Below are positions 1-10,891 of a DNA stretch of 64,000 nt, piece after piece. The position numbers and the translations under genes were made by a program. Under the pieces are notes generated by a model. That model ran no database searches. It saw only the letters and a list, made by a program, of their open reading frames with translations, and was not told the origin of the DNA. This DNA comes from Kappaphycus alvarezii (lineage: Eukaryota > Rhodophyta > Florideophyceae > Gigartinales > Solieriaceae): assembly GCA_002205965.3 (NCBI GenBank), contig NADL03000096.1:248001-312000 (forward strand), written 5' to 3'. Within the stretch, counting starts at the first letter, position 1; every line of letters begins with the position of its first letter.

Positions 1-1080
1 GGGTAAGCAAGCACTGCCTTCCACTTGACTCTCATCTCTTTCATGTTCTCTTGTACCACTTCCGCCATAAAAGCAGTCCTAGTATCCGACACGATCTTCT
101 TTGGCGGTCCGAACGGTAAAATTGTATTTTTGCCGATGAACCTTATCACTCTGTGAGCAGTAGAATCCGTCGTAGCCCAATCCATGGGCCACTCAGTTAT
201 ATGTTCTACTGCAATCAGTAAAAATCTTCTTCCAGTCTTCGAAGGCTTGCATGGGCCAGCGAAGTCCATTGAGAAGGTCTCAAAGAGCCCAGCAACGAGA
301 GCCCTCAGACTCCAATGATTAGGCGGCAACCTTCTCGAATGCTGGAACACATCACAACCCTGTACATACTAGGTGACGTCGTGGTGCGACTCAGGCCACC
401 AAAATCAGTCCCTCAGGAATTTTCTAGTCGAAACGACGTTCCAATGGCCAATATCATCGTGAAAGATGGCAATTTTCGCCGAAAGTTGACCGATCGGAGG
501 CACGACACGGAGTCTGTTCTTCTTGCGACAAAAGAGGGTGTCATTTCAGAGCATAAAACTCCTAGCACTCCGTCTGACTGCGATTTTCTTCTCCGGGTCG
601 GATTCTGGAGCTCGTTCTCCGGATAGAAACCGTGCTATATTTAGCAAGTATGGTTCAAAACCGTCCAAGTTTGGGTCTGCCCAATCCACTGTCGCTAGAG
701 ATCCTTTCGTTATATTCTCATTATTTCTTCCATCCGCCTTCTTTTTAGGCCTTCGCGGGAGAGAATCGGCTGCTCCATTACCCAAGCCCGGATCTCGCAA
801 TCGTATTCCGCCATAAAGTCTATTCACCTTGACAACTGCCTGTGAACATCTTTCTTCCTCAATGCGGTTTGAAGCGCTTGGTGATCTGTATAGACAACGA
901 AAGGCTTACCGGACAGAAGATATATTCGGAACTTCTTCAGAGCGAAAACTACGGCAAATGCTTCTCGTTTGCTTGGGGAGTATCGGCGCTCCTGGTCCTT
1001 CATCGTTCGAGAAGCGAAGTGAATGTGTGTTTTCGCCCCCAGTTGAAGCGAGGGGGGGCGAAGGTGGGTCCCTTTAAGCG
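1..1080 (-). pseudogene. Ty3/gypsy Pol remnant: RNase H, zinc-binding and integrase core domains
   Basis: Reading the minus strand from about 1080 down to 1 gives, in order, an RNase H end (motifs FASRT, AVVFALKKF, VYTDHQALQ at about 1025-850), a GNGAADSLPRR linker (about 770), an integrase H2C2 zinc-binding segment (IFHDDIGHW, then FWWPE and GCDVFQHS, about 470-330) and an integrase core (FETFSMDFAGP, VEHITEWP, IVSD, about 285-80). This order is that of Ty3/gypsy Pol; the enzyme would integrate element cDNA. The frame is open at the left edge, so the C-terminus is outside. Three stops break it, at 546-548, 405-407 and 369-371. No LTR is visible here. Family assignment is firm; the exact right end is not. 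Confidence 0.85.
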
Positions 1081-1432
1081 CTTCTCTGGCGCTATTTTAA
1101 GTTAGGATATGACACTTACGGTATTCTTGCGGGTATTTTCGGTCAGTTTACTCAGATTATCTGTAGGCTGTAGATCAACAGACAGCATACAGTACATCAG
1201 AAATAACTAATAAACTAAAAAATTGAACCGTAGCCATACAATTCGTGTCAGTAGCAGCTGTTTCTAGTGAAATTATACTATTATAGGTAGACAATAGCTT
1301 TCAATGTCGGTCGATGCAAGCTACTGCACCTCTACTGTGCGTTTATAATTCTATCATTCCCACCTTCTTCTGTTCGTTTCAGATCGAAACGAAATAAGAT
1401 TTCCCTATTAATTCATTGTTATACTGGATGAC
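1081..1432. other. unassigned spacer between gypsy and copia remnants
   Basis: I see no coding frame or repeat I can name. It begins where the gypsy RNase H homology fades and ends at the stop side of the next copia RNase H remnant. It could hold decayed LTR sequence. Confidence 0.4.
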
Positions 1433-1819
1433 TTATTCGACCGTCTCTGATGATACGGTGCAGAATAGATTCACTTTGAATTTAGTGAGGGCGTCGGCGG
1501 GATTGAACTCAGAGCAAATAAAGTTGATGTTCTGAAGCTCTTTCGAATGGTAATAATTCTTAACAGTAGCAATATTTATCATAAGTCGCTTCTCGGTAGT
1601 AGCCCTAGTAATAACATCGAAAAGTGGAAAGCTATCCGTAAACACGATTAATGGGAAAGGACGCAACATTGTCTTCTTCATATCATGTTTCAGAGCGAAA
1701 GACATATCGAAAGCGTCGGCTAATACCATAAATGAACTACCAAGAACAGAACTAGTAACAAGTTTCGACTTATGAGATGAAAAGTGAAGCAGTTGACATT
1801 TGTCATTATTATCTACCAA
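1433..1819 (-). pseudogene. degenerate copia RNase H domain (fungal/oomycete-type lineage)
   Basis: A 128-residue frame reads SSHKSKLVTSSVLGSSF, LADAFDMSFALKHDM, LIVFTDSFPLFDVITRA, EKRLMINIATVK and SEFNPADALTKF. This is the RNase H end of a Ty1/copia lineage I associate with fungi and oomycetes; the VFTDS segment carries one catalytic Asp. It is the 3' end of a minus-strand element whose other domains follow at higher coordinates. It is clearly different in sequence from the A, C and F families elsewhere in the window. Confidence 0.75.
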
Positions 1820-2070
1820 GAAAATGGTGTATCCAAGCTGTGAGGATCCATCACTGTTCTCCGCAAATGATGCATCTGATTAAGCTAGTAGGTGAAGTGT
1901 GTTGACATCAAGCTTTGGGAACCTTAGTCGCATAGATTTATTATTTATAGCTACACTTAGGGCGAGGTTGATTCTCTTGATGTGATTCTGCGGATCAATT
2001 TGAACACATCCACCGTAAGTTAAGCCGCTTGAGCAACCCGAAATGAGATGTCAGACCTCGTGCACGCTAT

Positions 2071-2500
2071 TCAAGCCAGTTTAGCATTTTGAGAATTAAA
2101 GGAACTAAAATGGGCATTAGGGGGAAGTACTTTCAGTCTCTGTATGTAGTTTGATTGATGAACCTCGAAGCCGAAGGGTTTTTTCTCGGTCTGCGCTCCG
2201 GAGAATTGGATGTTGCCATAATATCTACGTTTATATTTGAAGCAATGCTCTGTCATCCTTGATTATTTTTCAAAGTGCTCATTTTTAGCTTGTGGTGAGT
2301 CATTGATGTATTTCACACAAAAGGAAGAAGGTTTCTGGCCAAGAATCATCAAGAATAATTATACATCTTTAGTTGCGGATTCCATTCCAAGATCAGATCG
2401 AATATTCTCGTAAATTGTTCTTCAACAGTAATTACAGCTATCAGAGTGCCCACAAAGTGGCTTTAGAAGCTTTACCATTGCATCATGACCAAGCTCGAAC
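2071..2500 (-). pseudogene. degenerate copia reverse transcriptase segment
   Basis: Across several shifted frames the minus strand gives DLGMESATKDV (about 2400), a YINDSPQAKNEHFEK segment (about 2300) in the place of the YVDDS catalytic box, and then NIQFSGAQTEKKPFGFEV and SNYIQRLKVL (2225-2110). These are the palm and post-catalytic parts of the same lineage as the RNase H at 1433-1819. The YVDD to YIND change plus stops and frameshifts make it inactive. Domain identity is inferred from motif order; boundaries are approximate. Confidence 0.6.
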
Positions 2501-2879
2501 TCCTTGGTATGCTTCATATTAATGTCTCTTAGGAGTTTCCCGGCACTTTGGAGACATGCTAATGTAGATTCCATTGAGAAAGTTTAAATCAAAGAAATGA
2601 TGCAAGTCCAACCGGTATGCGAATTGAATGTTGGCGCTTGTGGAGTACTGAAACGTTGGATCGGCGAATTTTCCCTCTGAACATGAACTGTTTTGTCATG
2701 AAAATCGGTAACTGTGTATGAACCTATCGATTCCCTCTTTTTCTGGCTGAAGATGAGAAATTAATCTCCATGGTAGTCAACTCCTTCTGTTGCAGAAGGT
2801 ACAGTGCTACTTAATGCAGTTGCGATACGTCTTCCTGCAACAATAGTGTTCGTTTACGTCGTGGCCTCAGCAATAATTT

Positions 2880-3372
2880 TCAGGCTTTCACTTTTCTGTG
2901 ATAGCCTAGAGTTTCAAGTTGGGAACCTAAGTTGTATTCCGAATAGAAGAAGTAAAGGGACTAGAACATTTTCTACGACGGTGTCATTCATTGTCTTGTT
3001 AGCAATATCGAGTAAAGGCTCTTTTTTTGATTTTGGGGTATGTTCGATGTACTTTTCGATAGATACGAAGTAGCGGATCATTAAGTATTTACCCTATACC
3101 GAGAGATTTATGAGCCTCAACCTTAGATATTCTAAGCTTGATACCACATCCATTCAGGATACCATACCAACGGGGAAACTTATGGACTGACCGGCATCGG
3201 TACGAATCTGATTGGGATAGCCGTTATATTTTAAACACCAAGCCTCTAGAAATTCCGGGCAAATTCCCTGAACACCCTGATTGAACGCTGATTCTTGATC
3301 CAGGAAAATGGCGCTAGAGAAATAAGTTGCTGTGTCGATGACATGAAGAACTAGATGATGGTTGAGAAACAT
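2880..3372 (-). pseudogene. degenerate copia integrase core
   Basis: The 72-residue frame at 3372-3154 reads VLHVIDTATYFSSAIFLD, FLEAWCLKYNGYPNQIRTD, which holds the two Asp-bearing strands of the integrase core (VIDTA and IRTD). Further down, near 2960-2880, a shifted frame gives NDTVVENVLVPLLLLFG, matching the downstream integrase block of this lineage. Stops and frameshifts separate the pieces. It would have catalysed cDNA strand transfer before decay. Confidence 0.6.
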
Positions 3373-3406
3373 CAGATCGAGAGAAATTTATTCCCCCAAC
3401 TCTAGC

Positions 3407-3914
3407 TCATCTGTACGTTGAATGGATAAAATTAAACGAACAGGAGTAGGACCACGGCGCTGAAATGTATTGCAATGTCACGAAATATTCTCCTTGGTTT
3501 TTTATCGAATTGGCATCATAATCTTCGGGTCGAGCTCTTTTGAGAAGGATCAGTAACTTATCGGTGGACGGGTTATGGAATCTTTGATGAAGTTTGGTCA
3601 GCTCGAAATGGGTAAAATTGATGAAAATTTGATTCCATGTGAGATAAGCGTGTCCTTGTTTACGAACTAGAGGTATCTTCCATTTATGAACCGGACTACA
3701 AAGCGTAGTTTCCACCTTGTTGAAATATAACCGCAACCTGTAAAGTGTGCATGCCATTCATATTTGGACGTGAAAACAGGAATGGTATGCATGAGTGGAC
3801 GACACCGGCTTCCATTGATAGAGGGTATGTAGGCAGTAGAACTTCAATGTTGATCGAGCCGACAGCGCGCTGGATGCTTGGTCCGAACCTGTACAAGTTC
3901 TTGCTTTTCCTCAA
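3407..3914 (-). pseudogene. degenerate copia protease C-terminus and gag_pre-integrase domain
   Basis: One frame (3914-3696) reads YRFGPSIQRAVGSINIEVLLP and ends at FSRPNMNGM, which resembles the post-active-site part of the copia protease. An overlapping frame (3757-3407) continues with LYRLRLYFNKVETTL, IPLVRKQGHAYLTWNQ and ELTKLHQRFHNPSTDKL, the gag_pre-integrase zinc-binding region. The overlap of two matching frames marks a frameshift near 3740. It is the upstream continuation of the integrase at 2880-3372. Confidence 0.6.
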
Positions 3915-4353
3915 TTTGAACTTAACCCTAATGAATAGACAAAAGCACGTTTTTTTAAGACCGATAATTGTTCTCTGTGCTCCGGGGCCAATTCATGGGC
4001 ATTTCCATTTCGTTTGGCCATTCCGACTTGGCTTAACTTTCAAGGAAGTCGTTTCCGCATAGGTCAGGAAACAGTGTGAAGCTGTACAATTTTACAATGA
4101 AAGCGAATGCGTCGACTGAAATTTGACCTTCTATCGACTGGAATAGGAGAGCTACTTATGTAGAGAACAGTACTGAATGAAAATTTTCTCATTCGCGAGG
4201 GATATTTACTGTTATTTAGAGAAAAACCATGGGATCAACGTCGACTGCGAAGCTGTGAAAATCAGGCTCCATTATTTCATTATGAAAATTGTGAGCAGTG
4301 TCATGGATTTCTTGTTTACTGAGTGAATTACTCTCCTCAACTTCCTGGGAGCA

Positions 4354-4612
4354 TTAGGTTTTCTCCTCGGTGTCGTTTAACGGACCAGGGACATCTTTAT
4401 CATCACTGAACATAGATTCCTCGACATGTTGACACTGTTCGAAGAGGATTTGCTTAGCACGATCAGGATTCCTTCCTAAGGCTCTACGGACGTTATTTGT
4501 GAATTTAAGTGGAATTGGGAAGTTTCGAATAAAAAGGTTTTTTTCTCTACAATTCTTATAACGAAGAACATTTACGAAGCGATCAAAACAGGTCTTACCA
4601 GGGGTATCTTTA
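4354..4612 (-). pseudogene. open coding-like segment, probably Gag-proximal part of the degenerate copia
   Basis: Minus-strand translation from 4612 to a TAA near 4354 is free of stops for about 85 codons and contains GKTCFDRFVNVLRYKNC, NLFIRNFPIPLKFTNNVRR and an acidic tail (EESMFSDDKDVPGPLND). I do not recognise the domain. Its place upstream of the protease-like segment suggests Gag or the Gag-protease linker. Upstream codons include stops, so no start can be set. Confidence 0.35.
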
Positions 4613-4894
4613 CTGGAGCCTTTCGAATGTCTGGCTTTTCAATGACGGCTTAGATACGAAGCGGGAGCGGATGATCACGATCCTGGTTTACAGGGTTTAC
4701 TGTATGTTCCATAGTAGACTATGTTTTCAAATTTGCTGATACGACACACGCTTTCACCGCTGCAGAAGCTTTTGACAACCTTTATGTAGGAAAAACAAAT
4801 CGATCACCAAGAAAGATGCGCTTGCATGTCAAGTGATGCATTGAGTGAACACACAGCCCATTTCAACACTCCCCTCACTCAGCGGACCACAGAG

Positions 4895-5315
4895 TGTTAG
4901 TGTAATTTCTCTCTTGTTGCCTCTGCTGACAGCTGACAGCTCGCAAAGAGGTTTACAGACATTACTGTAGTTTACTGTTCAACCTAGAACTTGACCGTTA
5001 CGTTATGCATTGTTCAGTGCTGCAAGATAGAGCTGATCTACTTTAGATCAGCTCAAGCAGGTTTAGGGTTAGCCTCTCACCGTCGTCTACACTGCTTCTG
5101 GAACCTTCCTTCGATCATCGAGAAGACTCAGTCGACTCGCCTCAAAGTCTATATAAGCTCCGGCCTCCCTCGTTCTTCTGTCTGAGTAAAGTTCCTCACC
5201 ACCTTCTCCTCTCTCATCTTACTTTCTTGGTCCCTCGCTTTCTTTCCTTCTCTGCTTCTCTCTCTCTCTTTCGCTCTCCCTCGCTCGCTCGCGCTCTCCC
5301 TCGTTCTCTCTATCA
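4895..5315 (+). repeat. family A 5' LTR
   Basis: It starts TGTTAGTGTAATTTC and ends TCTCTCTATCA directly before the PBS. A TATA-like box TATATAAG lies at 5150-5157, followed by a C/T-rich microsatellite-like tract (about 5215-5310). By analogy with other copia LTRs the promoter and transcription start should lie in this region. It matches the 3' copy at 10892-11312 except at six positions. Confidence 0.92.
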
Positions 5316-5330
5316 GGTTATGGGCCCAGC
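5316..5330 (+). promoter_or_regulatory. primer-binding site, internal initiator tRNA-Met type
   Basis: GGTTATGGGCCCAGC immediately follows the CA end of the LTR. This is the sequence used by Drosophila copia, which primes on an internal half of the initiator methionine tRNA rather than on its 3' end. The same core appears in families C and F in this window. Confidence 0.85.
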
Positions 5331-5710
5331 CCGCTAGCGCTGCTCACCGACTTACCTATTTCGCGCACCCTCTTCGTCGCTACCAACCTCAGGGCTACCC
5401 TACACTCCGTGAGGGAGGAAGAAGAACAAAAACTCGCGGGAGTAAAAAAAAAAAAAAGAAAAAAGCTGCTTGGGTTTGGCGTGACTTCTCTGTCGACTCT
5501 GCACTATCTACTGACCTTCTGTCCTGTGGCCTGTCTAACGCCCGTCGTCTCTGCACTATCCACCTTGGTTGGTTTTGCGGCCCGTCGTCGTTCTTCATCC
5601 CCGCAACCACAGAGCACAGTCCATTTTGCGGCCCGACTCCTCGTTGCTACTTGTCTCGTCTCTGTGTCACATACCTTGGTTTGTCTCACAGCCCGTGTCC
5701 AGTTTCAACA

Positions 5711-5761
5711 GTAAGTCAAAAACTTCTCGCTTCCTTCATCTCTCCCACGCTTCTTCCTCAG
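5711..5761 (+). promoter_or_regulatory. candidate leader intron (splice donor and acceptor)
   Basis: The leader has a consensus-like donor CAGTAAGT with GT at 5711, and 50 nt on a pyrimidine-rich acceptor TTCTTCCTCAG ending at 5761, just upstream of ORF1. The donor and its context are also present in family G (32455-32460, minus) and a donor lies in the same place in family C. Splicing is inferred, not shown. The rest of the leader (5331-5784) contains an A-rich run near 5446-5465 and no other feature I can name. Confidence 0.45.
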
Positions 5762-5784
5762 CATCCGCCTGACCTCGCGACTCC

Positions 5785-6680
5785 GTGCCTTCAGTGGTCA
5801 TCTGTTTCTCCGTCTTCCGTTGCGGCATCGAGATATCCCCAGACGACCCTGTCGTCCGCTGCATCCGCTTTGACTCCGACGACGACTCACTGGAACCTAT
5901 TCAAGTCCCGTCTCGATCGAAGAAACCACAGCTTCGCCCTAAGTGCCGCTTTATCGACGACTCCGCGATTGAGTCGGACGGTGAAGGCGGTGATATAGCC
6001 TCCACTGCAACCACTCCGGACGTCGTCGCTGTCCCTCCTCCCTCTCAGAACAAGAATATCTCTGATAAGAAGAAGGACTTTCTTCAATACATCTTGGCAT
6101 TGGGTACAAAGAAGAGGCCTGCAGTACCGAAAAAGTCGAAGAAGCCAGTCAAGCTTCGTTCTAAGCCACTTCCCGTCTCTGCTAGCCGCGTGTCGAAACG
6201 AAAGGGTCAGAAGAGACCGGTTACGAAAGCAGCTGCCCCATTTCAAGGCGTCAACTTGATCTCTCCTACTCCGGCACCCGTGGCACCTCCAGCTCCTGCT
6301 CCAGTCACTCTCACTGAGTCTCCCTTATCGCCTGCTGTGCCTTCTCCTCCTGTCGACCGTCCTGCACTAAGAATTCCGACTCCGCTTACAGTCGAACCTC
6401 TGTCGCCAGCTCCCCTTCTTCCGTCCACTGTACCTTCTCCTCCACCTCCTGGGCCACTCATATTACCCCCTGTCTCGGAACCAAACCTCCCTTCCTCATC
6501 TGTGATCTTTTTCAGCTCGAAGTCTCGGGTCCGAAACAGCTTGCTCAACACAGGGGTGGTAGAAAGTGTCGCAAAAGAGCTGAACGGAAGTCGGTCATTA
6601 CTCCTTGCGCTCATTGTAATCGCATCTTCCAAACTAGACACGACCGCGACAGACACATCAAGCACAAACACAAAAAGTAA
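5785..6680 (+). pseudogene. family A ORF1: basic, proline-rich, two-zinc-finger accessory protein (frameshifted)
   Basis: The frame starts VVICFSVF, passes a block conserved in G and H (KCRFIDDSAIESDGEG), a Lys-rich middle (KPVKLRSKPLPVSASRVSK) and a Pro/Ser-rich stretch. The C-terminal fingers lie in frame 3, ending TAA at 6678-6680; the switch sits near 6485, consistent with a one-base deletion. Finger 1 is GPKQLAQHRGGRKC with one Cys of its first pair replaced by Phe. Finger 2 is CAHCNRIFQTRHDRDRH. The apparent start is GTG, where family H has ATG, and a TGA lies in frame at 5770-5772. The stop is 32 nt before gag. Nucleic-acid binding is inferred. Confidence 0.65.
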
Positions 6681-6712
6681 ACTTCAATCTATTTGGTGCC
6701 TTTATATTGGTC

Positions 6713-9700
6713 ATGGACTCCTCTTCCGGACCTCGTATCGATAATCTCGAGAAGCTCTGTGATGACAACTTTCATATTTGGAAAGCTCGCATTCAACTCA
6801 TCCTATCTCTCAGGGAGGTTGACAATCATCTTACGCTTGACCCACCAGAAGCTTCTTCGTCCACTCACTCCGCATGGCAAAAGGCAGACGCTAAAGCAAG
6901 AGCCATCATCGACTCACACTTTCAGATGGCTCACCTTGAGCAAGTTCAGCACGCCACTACCGCCAAGCAAATGTGGAAACTTATTTGTGATATATTCGAA
7001 AAGCATACTCTGCTAAACAATCTCGCGGCCAGGCGTCGCTTCTACACCGCACGGATGCATCCAAACGAGAAAGTTCTACTATTTGCTGCCCGAATCCGCC
7101 AACTTGCAGCCACCATAAAATCTATGTCCGTTCATGTCGCGGACAGCGAAATGGCCATGGCCTTCCTCAATGGCTTGCCGGATCGCTTTGACAGCCTAAT
7201 ATCAGCACTTGATGCTGCCAATATCGAAGATGACAAGCTCTCGTTCGACTTTGTACAGAGCAGATGTCTCCAAGAAGAGCAGCGTCATGCTCAGCGGGAT
7301 CAAGATGCACTTAAAGTCTCTGAAACGACTGCCCTCATGGGAACCCAGTCCCCGAAGCCGCGCACCGGGACTTCCGCAGAAATGTGCATACACTGCGGTA
7401 GGCATCGAGATAGCAGCCGATGCTACGAGGAGTTTCCTCATCTTCCTCCCAGAGGACATCCAGCTAGAGCTCATCTTGACAAGGCTAGAGGAAGTGGAGG
7501 AAAATCCCTCAATGCCAGGGAGGTTGCTGAAACTAACGAACACCCAGATGTCGTTTGTCTCTTTGCTTCGCCTTTCCTTGCACAACAGGTAGCACTTCAT
7601 TCTAAGGGAGGTCCTTCCCTTTCATCTGCGCAATGGATCATCGACTCAGGATGTACCTCGCATGTCACTTACGACCGCTCAGCGTTCACAAGCTATCAAC
7701 CCTTTACTTCCCCTTCAACTCTCGACCTTGGAGCTGATTCTACGGCTATGATTATTGGCTCCGGTGACGTGGCTCTAGTGTTGCGACGCAAAGGCGAAAC
7801 TGTCAAGTGTGTAATGAAGAATGTATTGCATGTTCCAGACCTTCGATACCAACTGCTCTCCGTATCTGTCATGGCAAAGCTTGGAATTGAGACCCATTTT
7901 AATGGTGATAGAGTCACCCTTGTTCGCCACTCGGACTCTACCCTTATGGCGACGGGTACGCTGATAAATGGCCTGTACTCCTTGGATGTCACCAAGCCTG
8001 CACTAAAGCCACCAACGGGATCTCAAGTTTCCTTGATATCCCCAATTTCAATCTGGCATCAGCGATTGGCGCACGTCCATGCTCCCGGCATTAAATCAAT
8101 GATCAGAAGCGGTGTCGTAAAAGGTGTGAAGCTCACACAAGGAAACGAGGGAGACGATGTCTGCGTTGGTTGCATACTTGGTAAGTCCCACCGGGCTCCA
8201 ATCCCGAAGAAAAGACAAAGTCGTTCAACAAAACTTCTGAAACTGGTTCACTCAGATGTCTTGGGACCGGTTGAAACTCCTTCTCTGGGAGGTGCTAGGT
8301 ACTTCGTGTCATTCATCGACGACTACTCCAAGTGGACGGTTGTGTACCCTATGAGCCACAAGTCAAAGGTGATAGATTGCTTTCAAAACTACAGAGTCTT
8401 TGCGGAGAAACACACCAACCAATCTCTGAAATCTCTCCAAGTCCACCAGTTTCCTGACACAAAAACTCCACTGGAATAAGATCAAATTCTCATCAAGGCT
8501 TTACGTTCAGACAATGGGGGAGAGTGACTCTCTACCGATTTCAAGAACTTGCTCAGGACGAATGGCATTCAACATCAGCTCGCCGTGGCTCACACCCCCC
8601 AGCAAAATGGGACAGCAGAACGGATGAATCGAACCCTTCTCAATCTGGTCCGTTCTATGTTACACCACAAGTGACTTCCCAAGCATTTCTGGGCTGAGGC
8701 GCTTTCCACGGCTGTGTTTGTTCTAAATCGAGTTACCTCAAGTTCTTTGCCGGAAAACACCACTCCCTATCACCTCTGGAATGGCACTGCCCCTGACATA
8801 TCTCACATGCGAGTATTTGGTTCACAGTGCTGGTATGTAGTGCCAAAGAACAAACTCAAAAAGCTGAACCCCAGATCTCGTGAAGCCCTCATGATGGGGT
8901 ACTCCTCTCAGAACAAGGGATATAAGCTCTGGGACATTGAATCATAAAGAATGGTAATATCCAGAGATGTAATTTTTAATGAAATCGGAACCTGCACACA
9001 ATCTGAAGTCATCTCCGATCTAACGAATGGAGATTCCGGCAAAACAATTTCCTCCGATGACAATCCTCCATCTGAAGAAATTTCCGAAGCACCGAATTCT
9101 GCTGACGAAGAAGAAGATGCTGATGAGTCCGCTCCAGCCGGTGAAGACAATCCAGTCCCATCTGAAGAAACCCCTCCCGTCGCTCCTCGTCGCTCCTCTC
9201 GAGTCTCAAGGAAACCCACCAGCTGGTGGCTTTCTAGCTCTTCCTCTAATGTATCACTGGTCGCAGAAACCGCACTGCTCTCAACAGGTGTTCCTGCAAC
9301 TTACGAAGAAGCTACTTCTGCTGAAAACATCGATTTTCGGATGGCGGGGATCAAAAAGGAAGAAGATTCCATCCGTGAGAACACAAACTTCGAGCTCGTT
9401 CCAAGGAAACCAGGGATGCACGTAATTCCCTGTCGTTACGTTTTCCGTATCAAACCCGATGTTGGTCCTAAGGTTCGCATTGTTGCAAAAGGGTTCAGAC
9501 AAGTTCCAGGACTAGAGTACACAGACACGTATGCTCCTGTCGTTTCTATTGCTGTTGTACGAATGTTTCTTTGCTTAACAAGCTTGCTAGACCTAGAATG
9601 TGATCAGATGGACGTAGTAACTGCGTTTCTGAACGGTGATCTGGACGAAGAAATATTCATGGAGACTCCAGCTGGTTTCCGAAATCCAAACAAGCCCAAC

Positions 9701-10836
9701 CTCGTCTGTCGACTTCTGAAGGCCCTATATGGACTGAAGCAGGCTCCTCGCCAATGGTATGCCAAAATTGATGCCTTTTTGACTTTGCAACTCAACTTTC
9801 AGCAACCCGCACGAGCCATGTCTTTATGTTTATCGAAAGGAGACTATGTTCTGCATGATAATACTCTATGTCGATGATCTCCTCATTTCCGGCAGCAGTC
9901 GACATATGCTCGACAGCATCAAGGCAGAAATGAAGAAGAGATTCAAGATGAAAGGACTTGGTCCTGTCCAGGAATTCTTGGCATTCAAGTGACGCGAAAC
10001 CGCTCTGAGAAAACGCTACATCTTTCGCAAACGATGTACACCGAAAAGATCCTCGAGAGGTTCCAAATGGCTGACTCAAAGCCCGTTGATACTCCAATGG
10101 TCCAAAGCAATTCCGAAAAGGACGGAACCGATGATCAAGAACTTTCTTCATCAGTACCATATCGCTCTGCAAAAGGCAGTCTCATGTACTTGATGATTTG
10201 TACTCGTCCAGACATTGGATTCGCTGTGGGCAAGCTATCACAGTTCTGCGAAAAACCGACGGTCAGTCACTGGAAGGCTGTTAAACGTGTGTATCGTTAC
10301 TTGAAGGGATCCAAAACCCTTGGAATTCGTTACGGCCATCTTCATCTCACACCATAACGGGATTCAGTGATTCTGACTGGGCCGGTTGCCATTCAACTCG
10401 CAAGTCTACCGAAAGCTTTGTGTTCATGATGCCTGGTGGACCTATCTCATGGCGCTCCAAGAAGCAAGGATGTGTTGCGCTATCATCCTGCGAAGCAGAG
10501 TACATATCTCTGTGCACGGCCTCTAAAGAAGCAATTTGGTTGTCAAACCTTCTCTGCAATTTGATGAATGAGAAACGTCCTACTGCTATAAGGATCTCAG
10601 TAGACAACTCAGGAGCAATAAGCTCGTCCCAGAACGAATCAATCAATGAACGGAACAAGCACATTGATATTCGGTATCATTTCGTTCGTGAGGCCGTATC
10701 GTCCAAACAGATCTCTGTTGCTCACTGTCGAACCGAAGACCAAGTCTCCGATATTCTTACAAAACCTCTGCTCCGAGTCAAGTTTGAGAAGTTTCGAAGT
10801 GAGTGGAGTATTTTTCCTCCACGTATCTCAAAATAG
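6713..10836 (+). pseudogene. gag-pol: family A copia Gag-Pol polyprotein, broken
   Basis: The ATG at 6713 (MDSSSGPRIDNLEKL) matches the start of family H. Gag (UBN2-like) runs to a zinc knuckle at about 7384-7422 (CIHCGRHRDSSRC, shortened spacing). The protease Asp is in IDSGCTSH (7643). A gag_pre-integrase HHCC segment follows (8052-8200). The integrase D,D,E are at 8255, 8510 and 8618. RT has YVDDLL at 9867 and RNase H runs to 10836. In-frame stops lie at 8477, 8525, 8672 and 8945, with frameshifts near 9797, 9975 and 10345. Polyprotein function in reverse transcription and integration is family knowledge; this copy cannot make it. Confidence 0.9.
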
Positions 10837-10879
10837 TACTGTATGTTTTTTGAGGGGGCACTGCTGAGGTCAATTCTAG

Positions 10880-10891
10880 TTTGAGGGGGAG
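10880..10891 (+). promoter_or_regulatory. polypurine tract, family A
   Basis: TTTGAGGGGGAG lies directly before the 3' LTR. In LTR elements this RNase H-resistant tract primes plus-strand DNA synthesis. The equivalent tract in families C and F is preceded by GATCGAGGGG. Confidence 0.75.

Noticed and set aside
4861-4880. AACACTCCCCT similar to the F purine-tract/LTR border, left of element A
   Set aside because: Only about 15 bases match and no F LTR or pol sequence flanks it.
6501-6520. Strong splice acceptor (TTTTTCAG) inside A ORF1
   Set aside because: It arises from the mutated Cys codon of finger 1 and is absent from H and G, so it is unlikely to be a shared acceptor.
6243-6671. 142-codon minus frame rich in Gly/Asp opposite A ORF1
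   Set aside because: It is antisense to the proline-rich part of ORF1. Its composition is the mirror of Pro/Ser codons, and it has no conserved motif.
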